Shown: in pieces, positions 41,829 through 54,100 of the stretch
How positions within the stretch are numbered: position 1 is the stretch's first letter
How the letters are laid out: each line of letters starts with the position of its first letter
DNA from: Sanguinoderma infundibulare
Taxonomy: Eukaryota > Basidiomycota > Agaricomycetes > Polyporales > Polyporaceae
Reading direction: 5' to 3'
Length of the DNA: 64,000 bases
NCBI GenBank assembly: GCA_032821775.1
Contig: JAVLRN010000011.1
Span: forward strand, 2,170,001 to 2,234,000
Program-made: the position numbers and the translations under genes
The notes under the pieces: model-generated
What the model saw: the letters and a program-made list of their open reading frames with translations, nothing else
Databases searched by the model: none
Told to the model about the DNA's origin: nothing

Positions 41829-44286
41829 TCACTCGAGGTCGAGCGGCCTCGGTCCCTTCCGGCGCCGCACGACGGGGACTCCGCGCAGGGCACACCACGC
41901 GCGCATCACCAACGGCGGCACTTTCTGCGGCGCCGACGAAGGAGAGGCGGCGAACGACGCGCTCTGCCCTGCAGGGGAAGCCCGAGACTTCTCAGTGGAG
42001 ACCGGTGAGTGCTTGGAAGACGCGGGAGACCTCGCGGACGCAGAGCGCGGTATCGGTCCAGGGGACAGCCTTTGAGGTGGGCCGATCGAATCGCGCGCGA
42101 CGCCGCTCCGGGAGCTGAGCGGGACGGAGTGGAGCGGGCCATGATTGCCTGGGCTGTTCGACTTCCCAGTCGCGCTGGTAAACGCAGTCGTTGGCGAGCG
42201 GGATCGGGGCCCAGGTGGGGGTGAAGGGACAGCGAGCGAGTCGCGTTTGCCCCGCTCGGTGCTCCCTCGCGGGCTTTGCTCGCGGTACATCGACGCGGGC
42301 GGCGTGAGCAGCGGCAGGACGGGGGACGCGAAGACGGCCGACAGAGAGCGCGGAAGGGTGGCCGACCTCGGCGTCACGGGGGACTGCTCGGTGACAGCGG
42401 TGCTTGCACGTCGGGCCTGGCGAGACTCGGGAGAAACCTCGAGCGGGAACGTGGGAGAGAGCCATTGGTACCACCAATGAGGGGCTTCACCCTCGAGGTA
42501 CGGCCTCCCGAAGGACGAGTACTTGGCAGAGTCCGACTGTGGAGGTGGTGAAAGGTAAGACATCGCGCATGACCCATGTCTAAGCAAGACGCACAGGTTG
42601 GAAGCTGGAAGAGGGCCTCAGCGGGGCGGGAAGCTTTCGACGAGCCAACTGCTTCCATTTTCTTCATGTCTGGTGAGCGATATACTATGAGAAGAACGAG
42701 ATGTCTACGTACACAGAAGCGAACCACGGGTGGTTCTTGATCTGCTCCAACGTAGGACGGCGAGATGGCTCCTTCTCCAGCATCTGTCGCCTACATTGAA
42801 CATCAGGTCCCATCGGTAGCTCGGAGAAAAACGTACCCAGCTAAGTAAGTTATGGGCATCGAGGTCAACGTCGAGCCGCGTCTCGACCTGCCGTGTCATC
42901 ATCTGCTCGTACACGGCGCGCTGGTCGCGGTTGCCGTGCGCAATCCCGTATGGCAGCTGGCAGCACTGTCGATCAGCACGCCATTTTCACGCCTCGAGCG
43001 GTGGTCGCGCACCTTGCCGTTCATCAGCTCAAAGAATACGACCCCGAGGCTGAAGATGTCGGCGGAGTACGTGTACCAATCGCCCCGGCACACCTCGGGA
43101 GCCATGTATCCTATCGTACCACAATCGCGTCGAGTCACGTCCTTGTGCTTTGCCATCGTGGATTTGGCGGACGGACGGCTGGGATGAGGGGCCCACTCGT
43201 CTCGAAGCCTCCATGGTTGCTGGACGGCGCTCAGGTCGTAGGCTCTCGAAAACCCAAAGTCGGAGAGAACGAGGTTGTTGTCGCGAGTGATGAGGACATT
43301 TGCGGGCTTCAAGTCACGATGCATGATACGGCGATTGTGTAGGTCTTCCAAAGCTAGGACCTGAAATGAAGAGTGAATGTAGACATAACGCGTGTTACGA
43401 CCGGAACTACGTACGAGCTGTGCGCAGTAAGGGAGTGCCTCGTCACATTCGAATCTTCCCCGTTTATAGATCCTCTTCGCGAGGTCGCCTTCTGGATAGA
43501 AGTCCTGTCGCGCTGTCAGCATGTCAAACGCGCCATGCTACTCGAGCAAGACATACTGTGACGAGATAAAAGCTCTTGCTGTCCTCGAAACTGGCGCGGA
43601 GATGCGCGAACCACGGGCTCCCAGAGACGGTCTTTAAGATGAGCTGCTCCTGGAAGACGAACGGAAAATGGCTCTGCTTCAACACGCTCTTCCGGATCGC
43701 CTTCAGTGCGTAAAACCGGCCGTTCGCTAGATGTTGGACGAGGAACACGGAACCTTGCGCTCCAGTACCGATGAGCTGGTACACGCGAAAGTCCAGGGTG
43801 CTAAGCCCCAGACCCTGCAAAGGCTTGAGGATCCGGGAAGCGGCGGTGAGCTTGAGATCGGAGACGGGAAGGTCACGGGGAAGAAGCTTTGAGGTCTCGT
43901 CTGGACTGCGATAGACGAGAGTGGAAGGCCCAGACGCGGCTCGCGAAAGATGCTGATTGGCACTGAGATGCTCGACCTGGCAAGCAACCTGCCGAGGGAG
44001 GAGACGGGTTGAACTCTAGAACAGAACTGGCAGGAGCTGCAATAATCGACGTACGAGATCGCCGCCATTGAACATGATCTTGACATGAACGTCGATGCCT
44101 GAAGGGACGTGCTCGCTAGCGTCCGCGATGACTTGGACCGCCTCCATGTTCTGGTTGGTAGCATAAGCGTAGTTGGGCAGGGTGCGAAAGTCTTCAACGC
44201 ACCACGTTATCTGTGTACTCGGGCACGTCCCCCCCTGCTGGTTTCTTGGGCGTCGACTTGTAAAGCTTCTTGATGGGCATGGTCAT
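41829..44286 (-). CDS. Serine/threonine protein kinase with a frame break in its first exon
   Basis: Exons read as 44286-44055, 43976-43557, 43504-43415, 43360-43013, 42965-42837, 42783-42715, 42661-42642 and 42579-41829 (about 685 aa; the last two junctions are the least sure). An N-terminal domain (EDFRTLPNYAYATNQNMEAV, GIDVHVKIMFNGGDL) precedes the kinase. The kinase has the glycine loop LIGTGAQGSVFLVQ, Lys in FYALKAIRK, FYPEGDLAKRIYKRGRF, HRDLKPANVLI, SDFGFSRA, a long activation loop, GTIGYMAPEV, FFELMNGK and RRPTLEQIKNHPWF. The tail is Ser/Pro-rich with GEAPHWWYQWLSPTF. The layout is AGC-like, but I cannot name an orthologue. In exon 1 the ATG frame (MTMPIKKLYKSTPKKPAG) and the EDFRTLPN frame differ by one base. 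They meet at a run of seven C (plus strand, 44229-44235), so an indel or sequencing error is likely. Confidence 0.82.
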
Positions 44287-45421
44287 GATAGCGACCTAGA
44301 TAGCAAAACGAAAGCGAAACGATGGGTAGAACCGGGAGGAAGGAGGACGAAGCCAAGGGAGCCGGGAAGACGAGCTGGCGTATAAAGGGATGCGAGCCTC
44401 AAGAGGCTGAGCGTCGGGCAATGTCAGCCGAGAACGAAATGCTTGACATCATTCAGGCGGCAGGAGCTGCAGGAGATTGGCTTGAGAACGCCTCAGATTA
44501 AAGCAGCCTGGGGATCGTATACGACGTACAAGATATCTCTCAACCATCCTGTCCAAGTCCTGCTACTTTGATAGTGCCTCTGAGGACGAGATTGGGCAGG
44601 ACATGAGCGGCGATGGAAGGAGCTGCCACTCGCCACTCCAGAGTGATACATTTTGGAAGTCCTAAAGAAATCATCGCCGCATTTTGGACGGAAGGTGTAC
44701 TGAAATGTGGATCCGTAAGTAGTGACGGGTGAAGTTGAGGACGAATCCTTGGCCTCGTACTAAAGTAAGTTCAGGCATTCACCATCCGACCGAGGCGACA
44801 TGAGAATTGGGACTCACCAGATTGAAACCAAACGCTAGCATGCACTGCACCCAGGTAGTAGACGAGTTGTTCGTCCTATCACAGCGATCGAGTGATGACC
44901 TGAGAGATAACCGACGACGTGGCCACGGTAGTGAGAACATCGTTGCCCACTTCGACACCCACACTTCCCGCGGGGGGTTGTAGGAGGCTTGACCAAACGA
45001 AATACAGACATTGATCCTGAGGTGAGGTCGGTGAGGAGTGGGGCGGACGGGAGGAGGGGACTAGGTGAGGAGGGTGCGTCGGAGCGCTCGCGTCTCTTGC
45101 TTTCAACAACTCCTCTCATCCTCCGTCCATCAGGACCCACATATGGGCCCGTAAATTGTAATGGACTTTGCAATTAATGGTGGCCGCAAATAGCGAGTCG
45201 ACCGGACCGGGTGGGAGGCAACAAGCAGGCAAGGCGAGCAAGATCGCTTCCTATTGTCCGATATCACGACATATGGTAGCTCTTCACAGTGTGCCATTCC
45301 TCGACAATACTCGAACGGCTCCGAGCCTTGGAACCCCCACAACAGCTTCCTTCCGCTCCCTCCATCCACCACCCTCCGGGTAGACACCAAACGCCTCAAC
45401 ATTCAGGCCCCAGGACCCAGG
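44287..45421. other. Intergenic stretch, no gene seen
   Basis: About 1.1 kb, divergent between the kinase and the membrane-protein gene. Short open frames only. The membrane-protein frame stays open back to about 45254 without an ATG, so a non-coding leader or an unseen first exon may lie here. Confidence 0.4.
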
Positions 45422-47050
45422 ATGTGGTGGCTGCTCGTCGGCGTCGTTGCGCTCCTGCAGGCGGGAGCCGATGTCTTCAGCAATGGTCTCGTCTCCGCGG
45501 GCACCTTCGTCGTTCATCTCGGCTTCTGCCTCAAAATCGTCAACGAGTTCCTGTTCGGTCCTCGTCTTGACGTTGTGGATACCCTTATTTACGGCCAAGA
45601 CGTCGCGGCATACCCTGGCGCCGCCAAGTTGGTTCTTGTACGGCAAGTGTTCACCCTCGCTATCACCCTTATCGCCGCTGCACTCTTCGTCTTCGCGTCC
45701 GTGGTGGTCTACAATCTTGGCCAGACCGTCATCGCTGTCGCCTGTTCCCTTTGGCGTGCATCAGCCAGGGTCCTTGCACTCCTTTGCCGTATTGGATGCT
45801 CGTCCATCTCCTACGCCTGTGCGGTCGCCCCCGTAGTCGGCCTAACGATTTGCCATCTCCTCGCCCGACTCGCTGCTGCCGCCGTCCATGCATTCACGGC
45901 CACCTCCATCGTCGTCTCCCCCGTTCTCCTTCGCCGGTTCAAGATTCTTGCTCACCAGGCTGACTGTGCGAGGACGATGCTGGTACCCGTCATTGGCAGA
46001 ACGACCCTCTGCGTCGCCTGTTCTCTTTGGCGTGCATTACCCAAGGCCCTCGCTCTCGTTTGCTCTCTTGCATGTCTAGGTATCGTCGTTGCCTACTACG
46101 TCTATGTGTTCCTCCTTGCAGTCATGCCAGCCATCGTTCCCGCCCTTACTTGCATCGCTCGAATCGCGTCTCGCGCCCTCGTAACTTTCGCCACAGCCGC
46201 GATCGACATCTCGTCCTTCGTCCTCTTCTGGCTCCGCGCCCTTTCTCCGCTGGCTGTGCGTGCGACATCTACTATCAAGAACACGGTGTCGGTTAGGCTA
46301 TCCATCGTGGAGTATTTCATCTGGCCCGAGAAGCGCATGCTCGCCGGGATGACCATGGCTTTCGAGGTGCGCATGCCTCTCTGTGTAACATTTGGCCTTT
46401 TCTAATACCTGTGTCTGTAGCTGCTGTGTCCATGGCTCCCTCGTCAACGCGCTGGCTACTGGGTTCTCTCGTTCACAGAGCAGGAGGTCGCCGACTCTCG
46501 CTGCCTAGCGTTGGTCCGTTACGTTCCGCCGTTCTCATCTCGGGCTGTCAAAGTCGACGTCGACCTGCTCGCTTCATCGAATGGTACCAGCCGTCATTCT
46601 CCGGAGACCTCTGCCGATGACGAACCGGAGGCCGAGTCTCGCTGCCTGGCGTTGGTTGTCTACGTTCCGCCTCTGTCGTCTCGTTTGACCAGCCCGCAAT
46701 CTGATACGCCATGCCGAATCGTGCCCTCAAACCTCCAGCTCTCGAGCTGGTTCACCCTCCATGATCTCTTCTTTCGCTGCAATGTGTCTTGTCTCGTACT
46801 AAAGCCCTTGGTTACGGCGTCTGTCGGCATTGTCTATATCACGAAGGCCCAGGCCAGGGAGTGGGCGCCGGTCAAATGCAACACTCCCGACGCCGATTCT
46901 TCGATCTTATCTGCGGTCCAAGGCAAGAAGAAGACGCGTCGCGGCCACAGAGGCGGCAAGAAGTTAACAGGCTGGCAGCGCAAACAGAGGAAGGAAGCGA
47001 AAGCCAGGGCGGCCGCTGAGGCTGAGGCTGCCGCTGCAGCTGCAGCCTGA
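45422..47050 (+). CDS. Multi-pass membrane protein of unknown function with internal repeats
   Basis: Two exons, 45422-46366 and 46421-47050, joined in phase 0 (524 aa), from the first in-frame ATG (MWWLLVGVVALLQAGADVF). The first 315 residues hold some seven or eight hydrophobic stretches. Two diverged copies of one unit are visible, IAVACSLWRASARVLALLC and LCVACSLWRALPKALALVC, matching also at DNA level (45.74 and 46.01 kb). The second exon has another pair, SRCLALVRYVPPFSSR and SRCLALVVYVPPLSSR, in a soluble region. The end is strongly basic, then Ala-rich (GKKKTRRGHRGGKKLTGWQR, then an A/E repeat). No known family is recognised; it looks like a lineage-specific gene. The real start could be upstream. 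Confidence 0.6.
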
Positions 47051-48137
47051 GCAAAGCTGTATGGCGTGGACGCATCGAGTCCCCGTTTAGCAGGGATCGT
47101 GGGACCTTCCAGTTGATTTGACATCGATCCAGATTGAAGCGTGCGCACAGCCTATTTGTACAGTAGCTCTACGTCTCACATATCTACCCAATTTCTCTCC
47201 GAGGTCGATCCCATAGTCGGAAATCGTGTGCAACACTCTCGATAGTCGACTGTCGGCCCCGTGGATCCCGTTACGTCGATCTGTGGTCGCCGTGGCCCCG
47301 AAACAATAATGTCAAGTACAATGCCCCCGAGGTCACCATAGAAGCCTAAGGCTCAACGAGAACAGTAAGTGATCCTTGTCCCCGATATATGCATTCCTGT
47401 GGATCACATCGACGAGCTGTGCAGTTGCTCGTTGTATCTGATGATGAACAAGGTTGAGTTGAACGAGCGAGAGCAATGCACGCACTTGCCTGACGGCCTC
47501 CGTCTGCTCGCTGCACACACGTACCGACTGCGCACACTCTCGCTCTCCTTGCGCACGTCCGTTAGATCCAATACTTCCTTTGATCTGGACGATCGCATAT
47601 GGATGTCTTTCCACGGTTACCCCTTCCACTCCAAAAGGCCTTCTCGTGTTGTTCATGCTTCTCGCAGGGACTGGAGCAGGGGAGTCAAACTGACCCAAAT
47701 CAACGCGAAATGCTGACGCGAGTCCCTCCCAGGCGTCAAGGCTGTTCGATACCTAAGTAATTGCATGAAATGCCTATCCGCACGCACGCTCCCTTGTCTT
47801 AACCTCCCAACCCAACTCAGTTTATCCGTCTCCTCGGCGACACCTGCTCCCTCCCGATCATCAATAACGCTCTCCACTTCCCTTCACGATCGCCAAAATC
47901 GTCGTGGTTCCGGGATACATTGTAGACTACACTGTCACGGACTTACGACCTAGGGTTTGATGCCCGACGACCGCACGACGAAGCAGACTATGGATGATGA
48001 ACGATGATTTCGTGATGTTAGCTACAACTTGTATGACAGTGATTATACAACAGCCAGCGTGAAAGCGATGTGTCGAATGCGTGGTGGGTCCGTGTCAACG
48101 TGTTGGTAATAACTTCGATACAGTTGAATGGGAGGAT
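47051..48137. other. Intergenic stretch holding an F-box gene relic
   Basis: About 1.1 kb between the membrane-protein gene and the 3' end of GCN1. About 330 bp of it is a decayed copy of part of the F-box gene at 58.3 kb (listed separately). The rest shows no gene. Confidence 0.6.
47250..47580 (+). pseudogene. Decayed partial copy of the 58.3-kb F-box gene
   Basis: Bases 47.25-47.40 kb match 58.24-58.37 kb, the first-exon region with the shared runs AATGCCCCCGAGGTCACCAT and ATATATGCATTCCTGTGGAT. From about 47405 the match jumps to 58.91-59.08 kb (GACGAGCT.TGCAG.TGCTCG, TTGTATCTGATGATGAACAA, CACACGNACCGACTGCG), so about 530 bp including the F-box segment is missing. The copy has a small deletion after its ATG, a CAA-to-TAA change and no long frame. 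It is a truncated, non-functional relic in the same orientation as the parent 11 kb away. Confidence 0.85.
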
Positions 48138-51100
48138 TCAGAACAGTCCTTGTAGAGCGTCGTCGCCCAACGCCTTGAGAGCGTCTCTCGCCTCGCGCGC
48201 AGGACGTGCAATGGAAGGTTTTTCGTTCGCAGCGCTCTCCTGCGCCTTTTGTGCCACCTTGCGAAGCATACCGAGCTTCTGGAAGACGTTCGGACCCTCA
48301 ACTAAGTCATCCTCGTCATCAGGGGCGACGACTGCGAGAATGCAGTTAGAGGCGAGCATGGACTGCGGCGTGCCGGCGACCAAGTGCGCACTAAATGAAA
48401 GATGTTAGACGACAGAGCGAGGCTGTGAGCAAATGAACGCACGAGATGATGGGCTTGACTTGGTCCTCGAAGATCGAAAGTGACGCGAACAAAGCAGCAA
48501 CGGAGCGATGATACGGATCTGCGATTGCCATTTGAGTACTGTGGTCATTCGAGTATTCAGAACTGGAAAGCACCTTCATGTGGCTCCTTGAACGACTCAG
48601 TGACGAGCTCTACGCAAGCTTCGCGCGCTTTCTCTCCGACATTGGTCCCTGCGCTGCGGACGACGCGAGCGAGCGCCAGCACCAAACTCGCGGCAATGTC
48701 ATCTTCGTTGCTCTTCGCGCATGTGACGAGTTCGGTAACAACAGGATCCACGCGAGGCTGGCTCTTCATGAGTACCCCAAGAGCTTGCGCGGCCCTTGAG
48801 CGCACAGCCAGACTTGCAGGATCGCTGGCGCTCTTGACAAACGTCCTCTGAAGTTGCGGGAAGAACGGCTTCACGAAAGTCGGAATACGCTCCAACATCG
48901 TCGTGAGGGCACTGAGAATGGCGTTCTTGACGGCTGGGGGATACGTTGTTGCTTGTGTAGCGACGCGAATGAGAGGACCAGTGAATGGCACGACAAACGG
49001 CTTGATCGCGGCCTCCTCTGTGCGCACCACCAGGTCCCCAATTGCGTAAGCGGCTTGCTCGCGTTGCTCGTTGCTTCCCGTGGTGAGACCAGCGATGATG
49101 ATAGGCACGGTGGGAGAAACGCCCTTGGGTAAGCTGAAACCTGGAACAAAGGTGCCGGGAGCGCCTGTGCTTTCGATGGCGCGACGGAGAGTTACCACAA
49201 GCGGCTCGAGTTCGTCCTTGGGCACTGACTTGACAAATACATCCAGAGCGTTCCAAGCTGCGGTGTGTACTAAGGCTTCCCTGTCGTCGAAAAGCGAGAC
49301 CAGTTGGCGGATCCAGTCAACCCGGTAGAGGGACGAGTCAAGTTCCGACTGTTCACAGAAGATTGCGAAGAGCTCGCAGCTGCTAACACGGCGCTTCACG
49401 GAATCGTGCTCGGCCCTACAGGGGCAGTTAGCTTTCAGCCTTCGTGAATTACCACAAGCCACTGACCATTCCAAAAGCAGCAGCATGAGAACGTTCAGGC
49501 CCTCAGCATCCGAGATGGACGACATAAGCGCACGGATGGCTTCGTCGACAGCCTCCTGTAGCTCCTGATCTTCTCGGATCTCCTCTCCTTCTTGCATCTT
49601 GACAAGCGCATTGAGGATGACTTTCAAGCGCCTACTTAATGCTGCGCCAGCAACTGACACCAAAGACGCTAATGCTCGCGCGTTGAATGCAGACATGGGG
49701 ATCGCCGTAAGGGTGGGGATGAGAATAGGGAACACAGTCGATGCGCGGACCTGGAGCGATGTAATCAATAAGATGCGCCAATAGCGTCAGAGAAAGATGC
49801 CACTCACTGCCATGACTTCCTTGAGGGCTTGGAGTGCGGTGCCGGAGCTTTGACCAGGTTGACGAAGCGCTTCAAGCAGCGTTGGAATGGTCTCGTCAAT
49901 CGCCCTGGCACCGATATGCTCTTGCAGCGTGTCAAACGCCTTGGCTGCAGCCGTGCGGACGTTGGGCTCATCATCCACCAAGGATGCGCGAACCATGGCA
50001 ATAATTTCGTCTTCCTGGCCTTCTCTCTGGTTGTCCGTGGTACTCGACCTGGTAGCGGAAATGAGGAAGCCAATGATGACCGACAAAAGGTGAATACCCA
50101 CATAAGCTCGCAAAGCATGAGGCACACACCCTCCCGCTTGCGCGAGTCCGATGAAGTAGAGTTGGTGCGAAGTATCGAAACCGCTTCGGACAAGACCTTC
50201 TCTCCCGACTTCCTGCAGATGTCGGTGACGGTACGGGCAGCAGTCTAAAACGACAATGAATGAGACCCCATAACATGGGAACGAGTAGAATCCGTACATC
50301 TGCTTGATCGAACTCTTCGCTGGTAAGCAAGAAAATGATTTGCTGGATGAGTTCCGGCAAGATTTCGCGCACTGGACATTCTGCAATGAGCGTCCACAGG
50401 TCAATGAAACACGGGGTGTGGGCATCTCACCCGTCCTTGGTGTGTTGTGCACCAACGCCTTCCAGATATGGACCGACGACTGGCGAACGACGTTGACAGC
50501 ATCCTGGCGGGCCAAGTAAAGGGCGGCAAGAATGCGGTCGCGACGCTCGACGCCGAGAACCTCGACAAGGGCCTTGCGGGACGACTCCGCCAACACAGTC
50601 TCTTCCACCTCTTCGTCCTCCTCGATCTCGGCCTTACCACTGATACCCGATACCTTGAACAGCAGCTCTCCAACTAGAGTAATTGAAGATTGCTGGTATA
50701 CAGTGAGCGAAAGGGCGGGTCAAGAATGGCGCATACAACGTACCCGGATACGCCAACCAGAGTCAAACATGCCACGCTCTAGTTCCGGAAGGAGCAGATC
50801 GATTGCCTTGCTAGAGTAATTGGTGACGATCATGCGGCCCGCGCGCATCGCAGCATCGCGCACATAGTCTTCGGAGTCCGACAGACCGCTGAGGATTGGA
50901 GGTATAATTTTGGGGAGATGGGGTTGGAAACGTGCTCCGAAGGTTGCAGGAAGGAAAACGAGCAGAGACATGAAACCTTCTCTGACGGTGCTGCGGGGCG
51001 ACTGTGCGTTCGTGATGATGTCGGGCAGAAGACCTTCCATACGCTCCATTCCAAGACCTGACAATACCTCAGAGAGACCCTGCGCAGCGCCCTGGCGGTC

Positions 51101-54100
51101 AACGCCGGAGGTGTCTGTCTTGAGAGTGCGCAACAACCCAGGAACGAGGTCGGGGAAGTTGACTTCTCCCAGCCGCTCAACAAGAGTACCGAGTGCCTTG
51201 GCAGCAGTTGCTCTCGCTTCCGGTACTGGGTCGGCAAGAACGATATGCACCATAGGGAGGAGACGCGATAGGTAAGGAACGAAATCCTTTGAGTCGGTCA
51301 GGGAAGCAAGGTTGCCGACGATCTGAGCAGCCTTCTTCTTGGTATCGGCACCACGTTCCCGTAGACCACGCTCGATGATCGGGATGACCTAAAAGCGGTC
51401 AGCAAGGATTATGGTAAGAAGAGATGTAGCTTACCAGCGCCAAAGAGGAGTGATCGATGTAGTGCATGAATGAAGTCTTGATGAGCGCAGACAACGCGTT
51501 CGGCGTCTTCGCAGGATCCACCATGGCCTTGAGGAAAACGGGTACTAGCGACTGGATCTCGGGGTTGCTGATGACCTCGCCAAACTGCTTGAGTGACTTG
51601 TTTGCAGCGGCACGGACCTGAGCGTGAGAGTCCGTCAAGACGCCCGTCAGGCGAGGGATGACGATGGGTAGCGACTGAGACAGCTGTTTGGGAGCACAGT
51701 ACGCCATCATCCCCAGAAGCTCGATAGATCCCTTCTTCGTTCGCCACTGCTTTTCGTCAAGACCAGACAGAAGCGAAGGAAGGACGGTCTTCAAGCCGTA
51801 GCCTGACATGTGAGCCATGATAACACGAGCGGTCTCTTGTGTTGCCTCGCGGACGTCAGGAGTTCCATCGCCGAAGGAGGTGAGAAGCAGAGGAAGGATG
51901 TGAATGACGTAGGGCTCGAATAAACGCCCAAGAGTGCTGGTGAACGTCTCGAAGGCGAACATCGCGGCCTGACGAGGCTCGAATCGCTTCTTGTCGTCTG
52001 CAGCCTCACGAAGTCGATCCATGATCTTGAACTCCTTGATCGCAGAGATACCCAAACCGTTGATAACACCAGCCAGGCCGTACGCCGCGCCGCGTCGAGC
52101 GGCGTACGAGGGCGAGTTGCTGAGTTCGTCCAAAAGTCGTTCGACTAGTTTCGAAGGTGGTGACTTCGAGACTTTGACCAGAGGCGACAAGCATTCTGAA
52201 ACGGCCATTTGGACCTGCTCAGCCGGCGTCTTCAGAGATCCAATCAACCTCTCGACGATGGTAGGAAGACGACGATCGGACGGGTCCAAGTGTCTGGCGA
52301 CACGACCGATGAGGATGACGACGGCCTCCTTGATCTGGTCGGATTCCTCCGTCGCGGCACCTGCGCTGGCGAGCTCAGCTTCGAACATAGCGATGAGCTC
52401 GGGTAGACGCGTGGATCCGTGAAGATCAGTGACCGCGGTTCCACAACGGAGCATACCGCGGCGAACGTCTGAGTGGCGGTCGCCCAGTGCTTTGTCTTGA
52501 ATCAGGAACTTGAAGAAAGGCTCAACGTCATCGGGGGTGAACGCTGGGGCGAGTAGCTCGAAGGTGCGGGAAAGCGCGACTCGCGCTGGCCAAGGGTCTG
52601 TACGACCAACACTCGACGCAATGAGCATTCCCTACATTGGCAGTCAGTCATCAATGAAGCGGTCGAGTCATGAGAGTTCACTTACATATTGGTCGAACTC
52701 GGGGGCTAGGACCTTGGCCTACGATGGAATCAGCACGATACTGGAGGTCATCTAGAACCCATGGCTCACCTTCTCGCGATAAAAGTCTTGCAATGTTGAA
52801 AGGACCTTGCTGATCGAACCAGGCCAGAACTCGATAACAGCATCAGCCAGAGCGGAAGCGGACGACGAGCGGACGTAGGCATTCTCGTGTTCTAGTTCCG
52901 AGAATCAGTGACGCGTTCGCCGACGGTCTGCCTGAACACTAACCCAAGTACGGTAGAAGATCTTGCATGAACGTCTCCGGAACATCAAAGCCGTTATCTT
53001 CCCAGAGTTGGCTCGCCAAGCGAGCATTCTGCTCATCCTCGTCATGGTATGCGATCCATAACTCGGGAGACCAGTCGTAGTCGGTAAGATCGAATGGCTA
53101 GCAAGCGAGTCAGGAAGCACTCTCGAGACTTCAGCTTGCTGCACGTACTTGCAAGGTCTGGAGGCAAGACGTCCTAACGTACACCTCCTGGTATAACGTG
53201 CCGCGTAAAAGCTCGCCAGTCTCCTCTCGCGTCGAATTCTCCTGCATGGCCTGCCCGACGTCGACGAGAGCGGAGTTCGCATCCTTGGCGAGTTTCGGTT
53301 GGTTCCTGATCGCGTGGATGAGGTCGCGGACGGTGGTCGTTCGAGGGAAGGCAAGATCGGAGACTATGTGTTGATTAATGAGGCGTGATCTGAACTTCGG
53401 GCCGTGAGAGGGATCGACTTACATTCGCCGCAGTGAAACTTGATGATATCCAGAGACAAAGCGCTTTGCTCCAGAGGATCATCCTCCTCGCCAACGGCAA
53501 TGCCACCTTTGAGGAGGACCTGACTAAAGAGAGGTGATGCGTATCCGTACGTCGCGGAGTCGAAGGGGGTCTGCTCAGATAGAGTCCGCAATCGGTATAA
53601 GACTCGAAGCACAAGAGCTGACAGAGTTCAATCAGAATTGGGAAGGCGAGAGCATATTGTGGACGCACAGTTCAGGGGTTCGAGCGTGTAATCTTCCGGG
53701 ATCCCATCCACTTCGAAACTCCGCAGCGTGGCAACCCCAACCCACGTCCTGTACGTTTCTAGGCGGTCCGAACAACATTCTGAGAGCAACTGCTCCACGC
53801 GTCAGTTTCATGCTATGGTATCGACAAGATACGCACCAGGTATGTCTCGAACGACGCATGCCCAACGAGCGTAACAGCCTGCCCAAAGGCACCCTCGCGT
53901 AGCAGAGCAGCAAGCGACGCAACAAAAGTACGCAGTTGTTCGACGCTCGCCAGCACCAAGCTCCGTACAAGGCTCAGTCCCTGCTCCAGCTTTACCTTGA
54001 TCCCATCGACGCGCCGACGGATGACGGCCTCCTTCTCGAGCTGTGCATTAACGATCGCCTGATCCTGCTTCGAGATTGTAGCCGTTGCCGCCGCTTTCTT

